A DNA stretch of 26,633 nucleotides, taken from a virus. This document shows positions 1 through 8,859 of the stretch, piece after piece. The position numbers and the translations under genes are program-made. A model generated the notes under the pieces. The model had not been told where the DNA came from, searched no databases, and saw nothing but the letters and a program-made list of their open reading frames with translations. The DNA is taken from positions 1-26,633 of the IMG/VR virus record IMGVR_UViG_3300036466_000062; one strand, written 5' to 3'. How positions within the stretch are numbered: the stretch's first letter is position 1; every line of letters starts with the position of its first letter.

Positions 1-217
1 TGCTGCATCTCGATTCATTAAGCGTCAAAGACGTCTAACTGGAAAGGCATGGGCTAGGGCTAAGATTGATGTCAAGGCAGGTACAGCTACAACTATCTGG
101 TCTCCAGTAGGTCAGATATGTATTGAATCATTTGAGGAAACAGGTAAGAAGTTCAAATTGGATTGCCCTATTACAGGGGAGTATGACTTTGGATTTAGCT
201 GGCTGGATACGCATTAG
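1..217 (+). CDS. 3' end of an unidentified gene (partial)
   Basis: An open frame enters from the left edge (first full codon at 2) and stops at TAG 215-217, giving about 71 residues. The fragment is basic at its beginning (FIKRQRRLTGKAWARAK) and ends in a Gly/aromatic-rich stretch (YDFGFSWLDTH). I do not recognise the family. It is read in the same direction as the replication genes that follow and is separated from the next gene by about 50 bases with no obvious terminator, so it is probably part of the same transcription unit. The start lies outside the window. Confidence 0.6.
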   Translation, partial: AASRFIKRQRRLTGKAWARAKIDVKAGTATTIWSPVGQICIESFEETGKKFKLDCPITGEYDFGFSWLDTH

Positions 218-267
218 TGAAGTGATTGTAAAATAAAGAAACTTAAATAAATTAGGAGAAATAAAAT

Positions 268-1269
268 ATGAGCATGATCATTAAAACTACAGGTAACGCT
301 AAAACATTCGATCCAGATCCAGCATTAGATACAGGTCGTGACTATGAAGCACGAATCGTTGGTGTGTTCCACCGTGGTATATTTGAGAAAAATAAGTGGG
401 AGAATGATAAAATTGTAGGCACCGAGGAAGAAGAGCAGGTTACGCTTGTTATTGAACTCACTGAGGAGGACACATACGTTGAGCGTGGGGAAGATGACAA
501 CAAGAAGTTAGTACCTCGCCGTCCACAGTGGTTGACACTTAAATACAGCTCACATGAGAAATCTAACCTGTTTGCTACAGCTAAGTTGGCTAACCCTAAA
601 GCTGCATGGATGGAAGGTAAGCAGGGTTGTGTTGATCCAACTCTAATCCTTAATCAACCAGTTGCAGTTCAGTTCAACGAACCTACAGACACTGGTGCTC
701 AGTACATGAAGAAGAAGCTACTTGCTATCCCTGCTAAGTATAAAGATGGTGTTGCTCCTGCTACTTCTCCACTGTTCTGTTACTCAGTAGATACAGGTTC
801 CCATGTTGGCACTATTGAGGATGTTCCTGCTGGTATGTTGCGCCATGCAATTGACAATGCCATTAACGTTGAAGAGTTTGGTCAACTTGAGGCAATTGAG
901 GAGCACCTAGCTAAATTGGAAGCACAGAAAGAAGAAGGTACATCTCTTGAGGGTGATGAGTCTCCAGCTAAGAGAGAGAAAGCCCCTGAGAAAGCTCCCA
1001 AGGCTAAACGTACCAAAAAGGCAGATGAGCCTAAAGAGGAAGATAAAGTTGAAGATGCTGCCACTGAGGAGCCTGTAGAGAAGCCTAAACGTTCACGCCG
1101 AGCTGCTAAGGTTGAAGAAGTCGATCACTCAACTAAATCTGTGGCAGAGTTGGAGGATCTACTTATTGAAAAGGGCATCACTGATGAAGAGTTGGATGAG
1201 ATCAGTGATGCTGCTGAATCCGATGAAGGTTATCAGGAAGACTTGATTGCTAAGTTGAAGTCGTTGTAA
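268..1269 (+). CDS. Candidate phage single-stranded DNA-binding protein with charged tail
   Basis: A 333-residue protein starting at ATG 268 after a good TAGGAGAA site. Residues about 1-210 look globular with many beta-type stretches. Residues about 215-285 are a low-complexity Lys/Glu/Ala/Pro linker (for example SPAKREKAPEKAPKAKR), and the last 45 residues are very acidic and helical. A folded N-terminal core, disordered linker and acidic tail is the layout of many phage ssDNA-binding proteins, whose tails recruit partners. Its place directly ahead of an exonuclease and a RuvC-like nuclease supports a role in replication or recombination. I do not see a diagnostic OB-fold motif, so the assignment rests on architecture and context. 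Another DNA-replication accessory protein is possible. Confidence 0.45.
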   Translation: MSMIIKTTGNAKTFDPDPALDTGRDYEARIVGVFHRGIFEKNKWENDKIVGTEEEEQVTLVIELTEEDTYVERGEDDNKKLVPRRPQWLTLKYSSHEKSNLFATAKLANPKAAWMEGKQGCVDPTLILNQPVAVQFNEPTDTGAQYMKKKLLAIPAKYKDGVAPATSPLFCYSVDTGSHVGTIEDVPAGMLRHAIDNAINVEEFGQLEAIEEHLAKLEAQKEEGTSLEGDESPAKREKAPEKAPKAKRTKKADEPKEEDKVEDAATEEPVEKPKRSRRAAKVEEVDHSTKSVAELEDLLIEKGITDEELDEISDAAESDEGYQEDLIAKLKSL

Positions 1270-1275
1270 TGAACC

Positions 1276-1329
1276 TAGGTTGCCCCTCTAAGTTGTGAGG
1301 GGCTTCTACCTATCATAAGGGGCAACTTA
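1276..1329 (+). promoter_or_regulatory. Competing RNA hairpins in the exonuclease leader
   Basis: Two mutually exclusive stems can form between the 333-residue gene and the exonuclease gene. Stem A pairs GCCCCTC (1282-1288) with GAGGGGC (1297-1303). Stem B pairs TAGGTTGCCCCT (1276-1287) with AGGGGCAACTTA (1318-1329), 12 pairs with one G-U. Stem B would bury the AGGGG that is the likely ribosome site of the gene at 1336, while stem A uses the same 5' arm and would free it. The pairing is seen directly; a switch-like function is inferred. Confidence 0.45.
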
Positions 1330-1335
1330 AATAAT

Positions 1336-2748
1336 ATGATTATTAGAACAAAGGATGCTGCTATTGAGTATGAGCAGGATACAAGTGGTATTTTCCAATT
1401 CACGGAAGGTGGCCCAACACTATTATTAGATGGTGATCCAATTGCATACTCCTCAGCATCAGCATGTGACTCAGCAGAGCACAATATCAAATTAAATGGC
1501 ACCACTATCTATACGATACAAGGTGGCCTCACAGAGCTGTACAGCGCGTTAGGCTTTACTGACTATCGTGACTTTGGTGCTATGCTGGAGAAGAACCCAG
1601 ACATCACTTATGAGAAGGTTGTCACCTCAGATGATTCACGTAACATGTTCCACACCATCAAGGCTCAGATACGTAAGATTATCAAACGTACTGGTGCTGG
1701 TGATGTGAAGATTTACTTGACTGATGGTGCAACAAACTTCCGTATCACAGAGGATATTGCAACAGTCCTAAAGTATAAAGGAAATCGTTCATCTGATTCT
1801 AAACCTCAAATGCTAGGAAAGGCTCGGGACTATATGGTTGAAGAGCTTGGTGCTATCATGTGTAGTGGGTATGAGGCTGATGATGCATTAGCAATTGAGC
1901 ACCGTAATGCTTGGAAACAGGCTATGGAAGAGGCTGCTGAGTTCTATGCACCAGAAAAGGTATCAACTGAGCAGCTAGAGAAGAAGGCTATGGAGCTTTC
2001 TAAAACTATCTTGTGTACAATTGATAAAGACATAAAGATGGTTGCAGGTAAGTTCCTGAACCCAGATCAAGATCTAGGGATTGAGAACATTTATCCACTT
2101 GGTTCATTATTCCTTGAAGCTAAGTCTGATTCCAAGAAGTTGCGATTCAATGGACTTAAAGGTTTCTATTCTCAGTTGTTGATGGGTGATAGTACAGACA
2201 ACATTCCATCAGTCTACTTTTGTGGAGATAAACGTACATACGAAGTCCTGAAAGACTGTGAGAATGAAGAACAACTATTCAAGGCAACCTTACGTGAGAT
2301 TTACCAAGGGTTCCACAGGGAGCATCTGAAAACTCTTGACAGTGAGATTATGTCCCGTGTAGATGTAGCCATAGCTTCAGGTTTGCATGGTAATGACAAT
2401 CCATCTAATCGTGCTAAAGTTAAGAAGAAGATCAAGGTTTCACTTGACAAGACCATTGCATATGGTAATAAGCATTACTACCATTGGGCACTTTACAAGG
2501 AGAATGATGATGGGACTGTATCTAAGGAATTGAAAGATCCATCTACAGCTAGGCCACTTCAGATTACTCCAGTGGATTACATGGTTGAAGTTGCACGTTT
2601 GATTTATATGTTGGATGTATATCCAGATGACTGCACAAGTTCACACCTTTGGAAATTTACACCAGAGATGGAGAGGTGGGCATCACAAGTTGTATCTGAA
2701 TTTGAGGAAGAAAACCTTATGAGGGTTTCAACAGAGTGGGTGTTATGA
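1336..2748 (+). CDS. 5'-3' exonuclease / flap-endonuclease-like (PIN domain)
   Basis: A 470-residue protein of the PIN/FEN 5'-nuclease superfamily, which removes RNA primers and trims DNA ends during replication. Visible metal-site motifs are LLLDGD near residues 29-34, EADDALA at 180-186, the ILCTIDKDIKMV acidic motif near residue 230, and GDSTDNIP at 284-291, the typical start of the helix-hairpin region in this superfamily. At 470 residues it is longer than T4 RNase H or T5 D15; the extra length is mainly C-terminal (residues about 340-470) and of unknown role. It starts at ATG 1336 behind an AAGGGG that can be sequestered in a leader hairpin. The stop overlaps the next gene's ATG (ATGA at 2745-2748), implying translational coupling to the RuvC-like gene. 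Confidence 0.85.
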   Translation: MIIRTKDAAIEYEQDTSGIFQFTEGGPTLLLDGDPIAYSSASACDSAEHNIKLNGTTIYTIQGGLTELYSALGFTDYRDFGAMLEKNPDITYEKVVTSDDSRNMFHTIKAQIRKIIKRTGAGDVKIYLTDGATNFRITEDIATVLKYKGNRSSDSKPQMLGKARDYMVEELGAIMCSGYEADDALAIEHRNAWKQAMEEAAEFYAPEKVSTEQLEKKAMELSKTILCTIDKDIKMVAGKFLNPDQDLGIENIYPLGSLFLEAKSDSKKLRFNGLKGFYSQLLMGDSTDNIPSVYFCGDKRTYEVLKDCENEEQLFKATLREIYQGFHREHLKTLDSEIMSRVDVAIASGLHGNDNPSNRAKVKKKIKVSLDKTIAYGNKHYYHWALYKENDDGTVSKELKDPSTARPLQITPVDYMVEVARLIYMLDVYPDDCTSSHLWKFTPEMERWASQVVSEFEEENLMRVSTEWVL

Positions 2749-3458
2749 TCCCTAGTTCTGATCGTAGACAGTTGATGCGTGAGAGATGTTATAGACATGA
2801 ACACCTCTTAGTAGGTATCGATCAGTCATTCTCTAATTACGCAATGGTGCTATTCAAAGATGGTGTTCCAATTGACCGTGTTGTATACCATACAGGTGAT
2901 CCGACTGCTAAGAAGAATAAGGGTAAGCAGTACGGTAAGTATTTTGAAAACCCTATCTTGCAAATTGATTATCTCTATGGTGAGGTATTGACCAAACTTG
3001 CTGAATGGAATCCTAATGATGTTGTGATGGAGGGATTAGCATTTGGCAGCACTGGTCAATATGAGCGCAACCTCGCAGCACTTTACTTTGGTATAATGGT
3101 CTCACTTCACCGTGAGTTAGGGTACAAATATAATAATCTGCATACAGTCACACCTATCCAAGCTAAGTCCTTAGCCAGAGAGTTCATGATAGGTGATGAT
3201 AAGTACCACAAAGAGAATGGCATCATCACTACATTGAAGTCAGGTCGTAGGAAATTAAATCCTATGAATGATAAGGCAGATGTTGTGAAGGCATTACAAA
3301 ACACACCTCATAGGTGGTTGCTTGATGGGTACACTCGTGATGGGCTTGCATTAGCTAGGACTCGTGAAACAGGTATGCATGATATACCTGATGCATATTT
3401 TATTGGACTAACAATACTTGAAAGTCTATTCGGATTTAAAGAAAATAGACCTGATTAA
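2745..3458 (+). CDS. RuvC-like Holliday-junction resolvase / RNase H-fold nuclease
   Basis: A 237-residue protein if started at ATG 2745, which overlaps the preceding stop as ATGA; a GTG at 2736 is in frame but less likely. RuvC-family acidic residues are visible: Asp26 in GIDQSFSNYA (first beta strand), Glu in DVVMEGLAFGSTG near residue 90, and a C-terminal HDIPDAYFIGL holding the last catalytic acids. RuvC-type enzymes cut Holliday junctions and branched DNA, which suits debranching of phage DNA before packaging. Between the second and third motifs there is an unusually long insert (residues about 135-190) rich in Lys and Arg. It sits between the exonuclease and the A1-like gene in one rightward block. 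Confidence 0.8.
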   Translation: MIPSSDRRQLMRERCYRHEHLLVGIDQSFSNYAMVLFKDGVPIDRVVYHTGDPTAKKNKGKQYGKYFENPILQIDYLYGEVLTKLAEWNPNDVVMEGLAFGSTGQYERNLAALYFGIMVSLHRELGYKYNNLHTVTPIQAKSLAREFMIGDDKYHKENGIITTLKSGRRKLNPMNDKADVVKALQNTPHRWLLDGYTRDGLALARTRETGMHDIPDAYFIGLTILESLFGFKENRPD

Positions 3459-3471
3459 AAGGAGGATAAGC

Positions 3472-5058
3472 TTGAGTAATGAATTTACACATGATGAATT
3501 AGTTGAGATTATTCGACTCAAGCTACAGGATCATGTAGGTAGCAGACGTATTGCTAAAATGTATGGGAGGGGTAAGACAACTATTAATGATTTCCTCTCC
3601 CGTAAAACCTATAAACAGTTTTGGGAAGAGTATGATAAGCGACCTGTAGCTGGAGGTGTGTTATCACCACCTGAGAGTAAGAGGGGTGAACTTAACGGGA
3701 CTAGATTTGTATTTACATCAGCTCAGAATAATACCTATGTACATGACAAGTTCCTTAAGTCACTTGAGAAGTATTGTGAGCACAATAATGCACAATTGGT
3801 TGTAGGTACATTCCACTATAACAAGTCTGGATTCCAAAATGGTTCAGACAAAGAAGTGTGGTATGATCCTAAGATCCGTGAGTATACCTGTGACCAATCA
3901 ATGAAGGTGGCAAACAAACTGGTGTGGTGTGGAGAGTTAAACATCCTACCAACAGCTAAAACACCATTATCCGGATTGTATAACTATACAGCAGACAATA
4001 GTGCCATTGTCCCACATGCCAAGGTTCAACTTGAGAGCATCCCAACCCCTAAGTCTGATGATCCGAAGTTGATGTATACAACTGGTGCAGTTACTCAAAT
4101 GAACTATGTTCAAATGAAAGCTGGACAGGTAGCTGAGTGGCATCATATCTTTGGTGCATTGGCTGTGGAGATTGATGAAGATGGTGATTGGTTTGTTCGC
4201 CAACTGATAGCAGAGAGTGACACTGGTGAGTTCTATGATCTAGGTGAAAGGTACACACCATCTGGTGTCTCCTGTGATCACCGTGTAGAGGCGATCAACT
4301 ATGGTGACATCCATGCAGCTAAGCTTGATGATGTAGTCGCTGAGACAAGCTGGAGGGCTCAAAATTCAATTTTAGATACCCTTAAGCCTAAGTACCAATT
4401 CATACATGATGTATTAGATCAACAAGCACGTAACCACCATAATATACGTGACCCGCATTTCATGTTTAGGATGTTCAACAACCAAACTGAGTCTGTAAAG
4501 GATGAGGTCATCTTGACAGCCAATGTGATCAAGGAAACTGTGCGTGACTTTAGCCAAACTGTTGTGGTTGAATCCAACCATGACTTGGCATTGACAAAGT
4601 GGCTAAAGGAGCAAGACTACCGATGCGATCCAGTAAATGCTGTGTTCTTCCTAGAGATGCAGCTTGCATCATATAAGGCAATAGAGGCAGGTGGTTCACT
4701 AGCAGCATTCGAGTACGCATGTAAAAACTATTGTGATGGATTGGAAGGTGTAAGATTTCTAGGTACAGATGAGAGCTTCCGCATTGGAACAGGTATTGAG
4801 TGTGGCTCACATGGACATAACGGTAATAATGGAAGTCGTGGATCTATGCAAACATACCTGAAATTGGGAATTAAGCACAACTTAGGGCATGTACATGGTG
4901 CAGCTATTCGTGATGGGATATACTATGCTGGTGTCTCTGGCAAGTTAGAAATGGGGTATAATCAGGGAGGAGGATCTTGGAACCACTCTCATATCCTTAC
5001 CTACCAAAATAGCAAGAGGGCAATCATTACCTTGAAAAATGGTAAGTGGAGAGCTTGA
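3472..5058 (+). CDS. HTH-metallophosphoesterase, T5 A1-like DNA-transfer/nuclease protein
   Basis: I place the start at TTG 3472, seven bases after AAAAGGAGG (3457-3465), giving 528 residues; an upstream in-frame start at 3418 lacks this site. Residues about 5-50 look like a resolvase-type helix-turn-helix (SRRIAKMYGRGKTTINDFL). The second half has calcineurin-like metallophosphoesterase motifs: GDIH at 278-281, SNHD at 368-371, HGHNGNNG from 447, and GHVH at 472-475. The pattern and length are like phage proteins annotated as DNA transfer protein A1, which in T5 (556 residues) is needed for second-step DNA transfer and host DNA breakdown. The metal motifs are seen; the link to A1 is from memory of the family and needs an alignment. 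A DNA-binding nuclease is the safest functional call. Confidence 0.7.
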   Translation: MSNEFTHDELVEIIRLKLQDHVGSRRIAKMYGRGKTTINDFLSRKTYKQFWEEYDKRPVAGGVLSPPESKRGELNGTRFVFTSAQNNTYVHDKFLKSLEKYCEHNNAQLVVGTFHYNKSGFQNGSDKEVWYDPKIREYTCDQSMKVANKLVWCGELNILPTAKTPLSGLYNYTADNSAIVPHAKVQLESIPTPKSDDPKLMYTTGAVTQMNYVQMKAGQVAEWHHIFGALAVEIDEDGDWFVRQLIAESDTGEFYDLGERYTPSGVSCDHRVEAINYGDIHAAKLDDVVAETSWRAQNSILDTLKPKYQFIHDVLDQQARNHHNIRDPHFMFRMFNNQTESVKDEVILTANVIKETVRDFSQTVVVESNHDLALTKWLKEQDYRCDPVNAVFFLEMQLASYKAIEAGGSLAAFEYACKNYCDGLEGVRFLGTDESFRIGTGIECGSHGHNGNNGSRGSMQTYLKLGIKHNLGHVHGAAIRDGIYYAGVSGKLEMGYNQGGGSWNHSHILTYQNSKRAIITLKNGKWRA

Positions 5059-5075
5059 ATAAAACAATAATTTAT

Positions 5076-5126
5076 GAGGTGTAAGACCACCTCTGACTGT
5101 GGATTTCTCCCCGTGGTCAGTGGTGG
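5076..5126 (+). promoter_or_regulatory. Competing hairpins in the nrdA leader
   Basis: Two overlapping stems can form in the leader before nrdA. The first pairs GAGGTG (5076-5081) with CACCTC (5088-5093). The second is long: CCACC (5087-5091) with GGTGG (5122-5126), a T-T mismatch, then CTGACTGTGG (5093-5102) with CCGTGGTCAG (5111-5120), including three G-U pairs, around an 8-base loop. They share 5088-5093 and cannot coexist. Only a weak T-rich stretch follows, so this is either an inefficient terminator or a translational/attenuation control of the reductase genes. The structure is seen; the role is inferred. Confidence 0.45.
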
Positions 5127-5153
5127 CTTCCTACTTTAAGGAGAATTACCTAG

Positions 5154-7763
5154 GTGATTGAGACTATAATTAAGGCTGATGGAAGAATGGAGCCTTTTGA
5201 TGCAGGAAAGCTAAACCGATGGGGGCAGTACGCTGCAAAGACTGGTGGTGATTGGTCAACAGTGGTTATGAAAACTGTGAAGAGGTTGCCAAAAGTGGCA
5301 TCTTCAGATGATGTACACCAAACAATGATTGATGTGTGTGTTGAACTTGAATCCCTAGAATACTCCAAACTGGCAGCTAGGCTACAGTTTGCAACATTAC
5401 GAAAGAACTTAGGCAGACTAGGTGTAAGTGACTCTGGTAGCTTTGAAGATATCTATGAAACATTATGTGGTCATGGTGTATGGGACAAGGAATCATTACC
5501 AGAATATAACCCAGTGTGGGAACTTTGGTATAAAGATCTCTACCAATTACGGATGGACTACTGGCAAGTAAAACAGTTTGATGATAAGTATGGCCTAAAG
5601 TATAAAGGTAAGGTTGTGGAGACACCACATATTGCTGCCCTAGGATTGGCATTATCACACCACGGAACCACAGAGCTGGCGTACAAGACCGCTAAGGCAA
5701 TTTTGTCAGGTAAGCTGAACCTACCAACACCTGCACTGAATGGTGGACGTAATGGAGACTTTGATAGTGTATCTTGTTGTGTGATCACTGGTGGTGATAC
5801 TGTAGATAGTATTGGTGTTGCAGAGCATATTGCATACAAGATGACAGCTAAGAAGGCTGGGATTGGTATTGAATTTAATACGCGATCTAAAGGCTCACCA
5901 GTTAAAGGGGGTAGGGTTGCACACCTTGGTAAGCATGGGATCTACTCAACAGTTGACAAGGCTGTAAAGATGTTCTCTCAAATAACCCGCGGGGGGAGTG
6001 CAACTGTCACGTATGCAGCAATTGATCCACAGATCATGGAAATGCTGTTGTGGAAGACTCAGAAGATTGACATAGAGCAGCGCATTGACAAGCTAGATTA
6101 CTCACTGGCATATAATGACTCATTTGTCAATGCAGTTATAAGTAATGATGACTGGTATTTGTTTGACTATGCTTCAGCACCAGAAGTTCATGAAGCTTTC
6201 TATACTGAAGATTCCGATGGCTACAATTTAGTAGTTGAGCAAAACAAGCACAAGGCAGTATCAACAATCAAGGCACAGGAATTGCTAAAGAGGTTCCTCA
6301 CATCAAGACAGGAAACTGGACGTATATACTGTTTGAATGTAACTAGGGCTAATACTCATACACCCTTTATTGATAAAATCACCTTGAGTAATCTTTGTGT
6401 TGCACCAGAGACAAAAATCCTTACCAGAGATGGGTATAGGGAGATATGGGGACTTGAGGGCAGGACTATTGACATATGGAATGGTGAAGAGTGGTCATCT
6501 GTTGATGTAGTTAAGACTGGTGTTGATCAGGAAATGATCTCTGTGTCTGTTCATAGTTACGTTGACGGTAAGTTTGAAGGTACAAATACTCTTAGATGCA
6601 CACCCTACCACAAATGGTACAATTTAGATGGTAAGGGGTTAAGGACATTCCAACTTCAAGTTGGAGGAAGCTTACTCCCTTGGCATTCACCTGATGGTAG
6701 GTTGCACTACTCAATAGTAGAAAACTTAGAGGTCTCTTCCCGCAGTGACACCTTCTGCTTCAAAGAGCTTAAGAGGGGGATGGGTGTTTTCAATGGTATC
6801 CTAACCGGGCAGTGCCAAGAGATCATGCTACCAACCAAGGCATATGAGGGTATGTATGACCTGTACCAACAGGGTGAAAATCCAGTATCTGTAGGTGAGA
6901 CAGCATTCTGCTCATTAGCAGCAATTAATGTTGGTAAACTCAATACTGATTTATCTGAGTATGAAGAACTAGCAGATATTGCACTCCGCACTGTTGACTC
7001 TATGATATCCAAGACATCAGCAATGACACAGACTATGTTTGAATCAATGCAACGTAGACGTTCTGTAGGTATTGGTATCACTGGATTAGCACAGTACCTT
7101 TATAACTGTGGCTCAGACTACACAGGAGATACAGACTCACTATTGCTTGTGAGTAAGTTAGCTGAGAAACACTACCACTCGTTACTGGTTGCATCACAAG
7201 GTATGGTCACTGATGGCTCTTGTAAGCCTGTTAGCGGGATTAATCTTAATTGGCTACCAGTTGACACTGCATATAACAAATATGAGCCACATCTTGATTG
7301 GGAGTCTTTAAGGGGTAAGGATCGTGGACACTCAGTGTTGGTTGCCCATATGCCCACAGAAAGTTCAGCCGTTTTTTCTGGTGCGACTAATGGATTATAC
7401 CCACCACGTAACAAGATCATCTATAAGCAATCACGTAAAGGTGCTATTCAATTCATCTTAGATAAGGACAATTTTATCCCATTCTGGGATGTTGATAATA
7501 TTGTGATGAGTAAATATTACAGCCGTGTTCAGGACTTTACAGACCAAGGGATTTCTGCGGATTATGTGGTTGTTCCTGAGAAACACCCTAATGGAAAGGT
7601 TCCACTATCCCATTTAATGAAAGAGTGGGTAGCACAGGCAAGATTGGGCAACAAGACTATGTACTATGTCAATACAAAGCCTAATAAGAGTGTTAGTGTA
7701 AAGGATCTCGTTGCATCAAAAGAGGTAGAGGTAGAAGCCTGTGAAGGTGGATGTAAGATTTAA
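5154..7763 (+). CDS. nrdA: Class Ia ribonucleotide reductase large subunit, intein-containing precursor
   Basis: An 869-residue precursor starting at GTG 5154, ten bases after AAGGAG (5138-5143). It reduces ribonucleoside diphosphates to dNDPs with NrdB. Residues about 1-90 are an ATP-cone regulatory domain. Active-site elements are the Cys pair SVSCCVITGG (C208/C209; one matches E. coli C225), the N-x-C-x-E motif split by an intein (N413, then C554 and E556 after splicing), C586 in FCSLAAINVG (E. coli C462), FSGATNGLYPP near the C terminus, and a final redox tail CEGGC (C863, C867). Removing the 139-residue intein leaves 730 residues, close to E. coli NrdA (761). The intein sits immediately before the radical-bearing Cys (E. 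coli C439), so the enzyme should be inactive until splicing. NrdB follows 16 bases downstream. Confidence 0.95.
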   Translation: MIETIIKADGRMEPFDAGKLNRWGQYAAKTGGDWSTVVMKTVKRLPKVASSDDVHQTMIDVCVELESLEYSKLAARLQFATLRKNLGRLGVSDSGSFEDIYETLCGHGVWDKESLPEYNPVWELWYKDLYQLRMDYWQVKQFDDKYGLKYKGKVVETPHIAALGLALSHHGTTELAYKTAKAILSGKLNLPTPALNGGRNGDFDSVSCCVITGGDTVDSIGVAEHIAYKMTAKKAGIGIEFNTRSKGSPVKGGRVAHLGKHGIYSTVDKAVKMFSQITRGGSATVTYAAIDPQIMEMLLWKTQKIDIEQRIDKLDYSLAYNDSFVNAVISNDDWYLFDYASAPEVHEAFYTEDSDGYNLVVEQNKHKAVSTIKAQELLKRFLTSRQETGRIYCLNVTRANTHTPFIDKITLSNLCVAPETKILTRDGYREIWGLEGRTIDIWNGEEWSSVDVVKTGVDQEMISVSVHSYVDGKFEGTNTLRCTPYHKWYNLDGKGLRTFQLQVGGSLLPWHSPDGRLHYSIVENLEVSSRSDTFCFKELKRGMGVFNGILTGQCQEIMLPTKAYEGMYDLYQQGENPVSVGETAFCSLAAINVGKLNTDLSEYEELADIALRTVDSMISKTSAMTQTMFESMQRRRSVGIGITGLAQYLYNCGSDYTGDTDSLLLVSKLAEKHYHSLLVASQGMVTDGSCKPVSGINLNWLPVDTAYNKYEPHLDWESLRGKDRGHSVLVAHMPTESSAVFSGATNGLYPPRNKIIYKQSRKGAIQFILDKDNFIPFWDVDNIVMSKYYSRVQDFTDQGISADYVVVPEKHPNGKVPLSHLMKEWVAQARLGNKTMYYVNTKPNKSVSVKDLVASKEVEVEACEGGCKI
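6396..6812 (+). mobile_element. Mini-intein in NrdA, C-terminal Gln, no endonuclease domain
   Basis: In-frame insert of 139 residues (precursor 415-553) between SNL and CQEIMLPT of the reductase. It begins CVAPETKILTRDGY, a classical block A with nucleophilic Cys1. Block B is TLRCTPYHKW with T483 and H486 (intein 69 and 72). It ends FNGILTGQ followed by Cys+1. The length leaves no room for a homing endonuclease. Two unusual points: the last residue is Gln where most inteins have Asn, and the preceding residue is Gly where His is usual; inteins with C-terminal Gln are known and some splice. The block F stretch reads KELKRGMGVFNG, with no His. I see no stop or intron-like RNA structure, so a self-splicing intron is not needed to explain it. 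Splicing activity is inferred. Confidence 0.92.
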
Positions 7764-7779
7764 CATAAGAGAGGAACAA

Positions 7780-8853
7780 ATGTCTACAAAATTTAATAAA
7801 GACAACTCAGGGTACCTAGATGGAAAGTATCCACTATTTTTAGGGGAGGATCTTGGTTTTCCCGATAACGTGAATATTACATACCCAGTATTGGAGGAGT
7901 TGTACCAGAAACAACTCTCTCAGATATGGAATGAGCATGAGATTGACTTGACTCAAGATCGGATGGATATGATCTCCTTGCCAAAATCAACTGTCCTTCC
8001 TATGAAGTTGACTGTGATGACACAAGCTGTATCTGATGCTATGGCATCTCGTACCATTAGTTCGGTCATGATGCCACATGCATCCAACCCTGAGTTTGAG
8101 AACCTTATCAACTTGTGGACATTCTTTGAAACGATTCACAATAGAACCTATGCCCACATTATCAAACAGACATTTGAAAATCCGGTAGAGATGATGCAGG
8201 AAGCATATGCAAATGAACGGGTAATGCTACGATCGGAAACCATCTTAAAGGCATTTGATGATGCTGCAAGCTTACCATCTGGCTGCACTACATTAGAGGC
8301 TCAAGTGGCGATCCTGAAAGCATTCACTGCCCTCTTTGGGCTTGAGGCTATCATGTTCATGAGCTCATTCGCTGTAACCTTTGCAATATCAGAGACAGGT
8401 TCATTTCAAGGAATTGGTAAGCTAATCGAAATGATCTGCAAAGATGAAGTACTGCACACCCGTATGGATTATGAAGTACTTAACATCCTCAAGGGTGAAG
8501 GATGGGGTGTTGCTGTAGAACTTGCTGCACCTCATATGAAGGAAATCTTGGATGACATAGTGGATCATGAGTTATCTTGGTCAGAATATGTGTTCACCGA
8601 GGGGCAAATTGCAGGACTTACATCGGATCTACTCCAACAGTATGTACTCCACATGGCTAAACCTGTATATGATGCACTCGGTCTTGACTTCAGTTATGAA
8701 GTTGTGGAGAGTAATCCCCTTAAATATATGGATAAGTATGTTGATAGCTCTGTTATGCAAGTTGCTAATCAAGAGATGCAGTCAGGGCAATATCAGACTG
8801 GTGCTATTGTAGATGACACTAATGGTATTAGCTTTGATGATTTAGACTTTTAG
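7780..8853 (+). CDS. nrdB: Class Ia ribonucleotide reductase small (radical) subunit
   Basis: 357 residues from ATG 7780, after GAGAGGAA; an earlier in-frame GTG at 7741 lies inside nrdA and lacks a site. NrdB carries the di-iron centre and tyrosyl radical that drives NrdA. All expected ligands are visible: the Asp in AVSDAMASR, ETIHNRTY holding Glu, His and the radical Tyr in the E-x2-H-x3-Y spacing of E. coli (E115, H118, Y122), the Glu in LEAIMFMSSF, and the Glu/His of KDEVLH. The acidic, hydrophobic C terminus (SFDDLDF) should dock on NrdA as in E. coli. It is probably co-translated with nrdA. An inverted repeat follows the stop codon. Confidence 0.95.
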   Translation: MSTKFNKDNSGYLDGKYPLFLGEDLGFPDNVNITYPVLEELYQKQLSQIWNEHEIDLTQDRMDMISLPKSTVLPMKLTVMTQAVSDAMASRTISSVMMPHASNPEFENLINLWTFFETIHNRTYAHIIKQTFENPVEMMQEAYANERVMLRSETILKAFDDAASLPSGCTTLEAQVAILKAFTALFGLEAIMFMSSFAVTFAISETGSFQGIGKLIEMICKDEVLHTRMDYEVLNILKGEGWGVAVELAAPHMKEILDDIVDHELSWSEYVFTEGQIAGLTSDLLQQYVLHMAKPVYDALGLDFSYEVVESNPLKYMDKYVDSSVMQVANQEMQSGQYQTGAIVDDTNGISFDDLDF

Positions 8854-8859
8854 AACCAA

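Noticed and set aside
6396-6812. Group I intron inside nrdA
   Set aside because: The insert keeps the reading frame with no stop and shows intein blocks A, B and the C-terminal NGILTGQ/C junction, so protein splicing explains it.
6707-7081. Minus-strand 124-residue frame inside nrdA
   Set aside because: It lies wholly inside well-supported nrdA on the opposite strand, and has no family resemblance.
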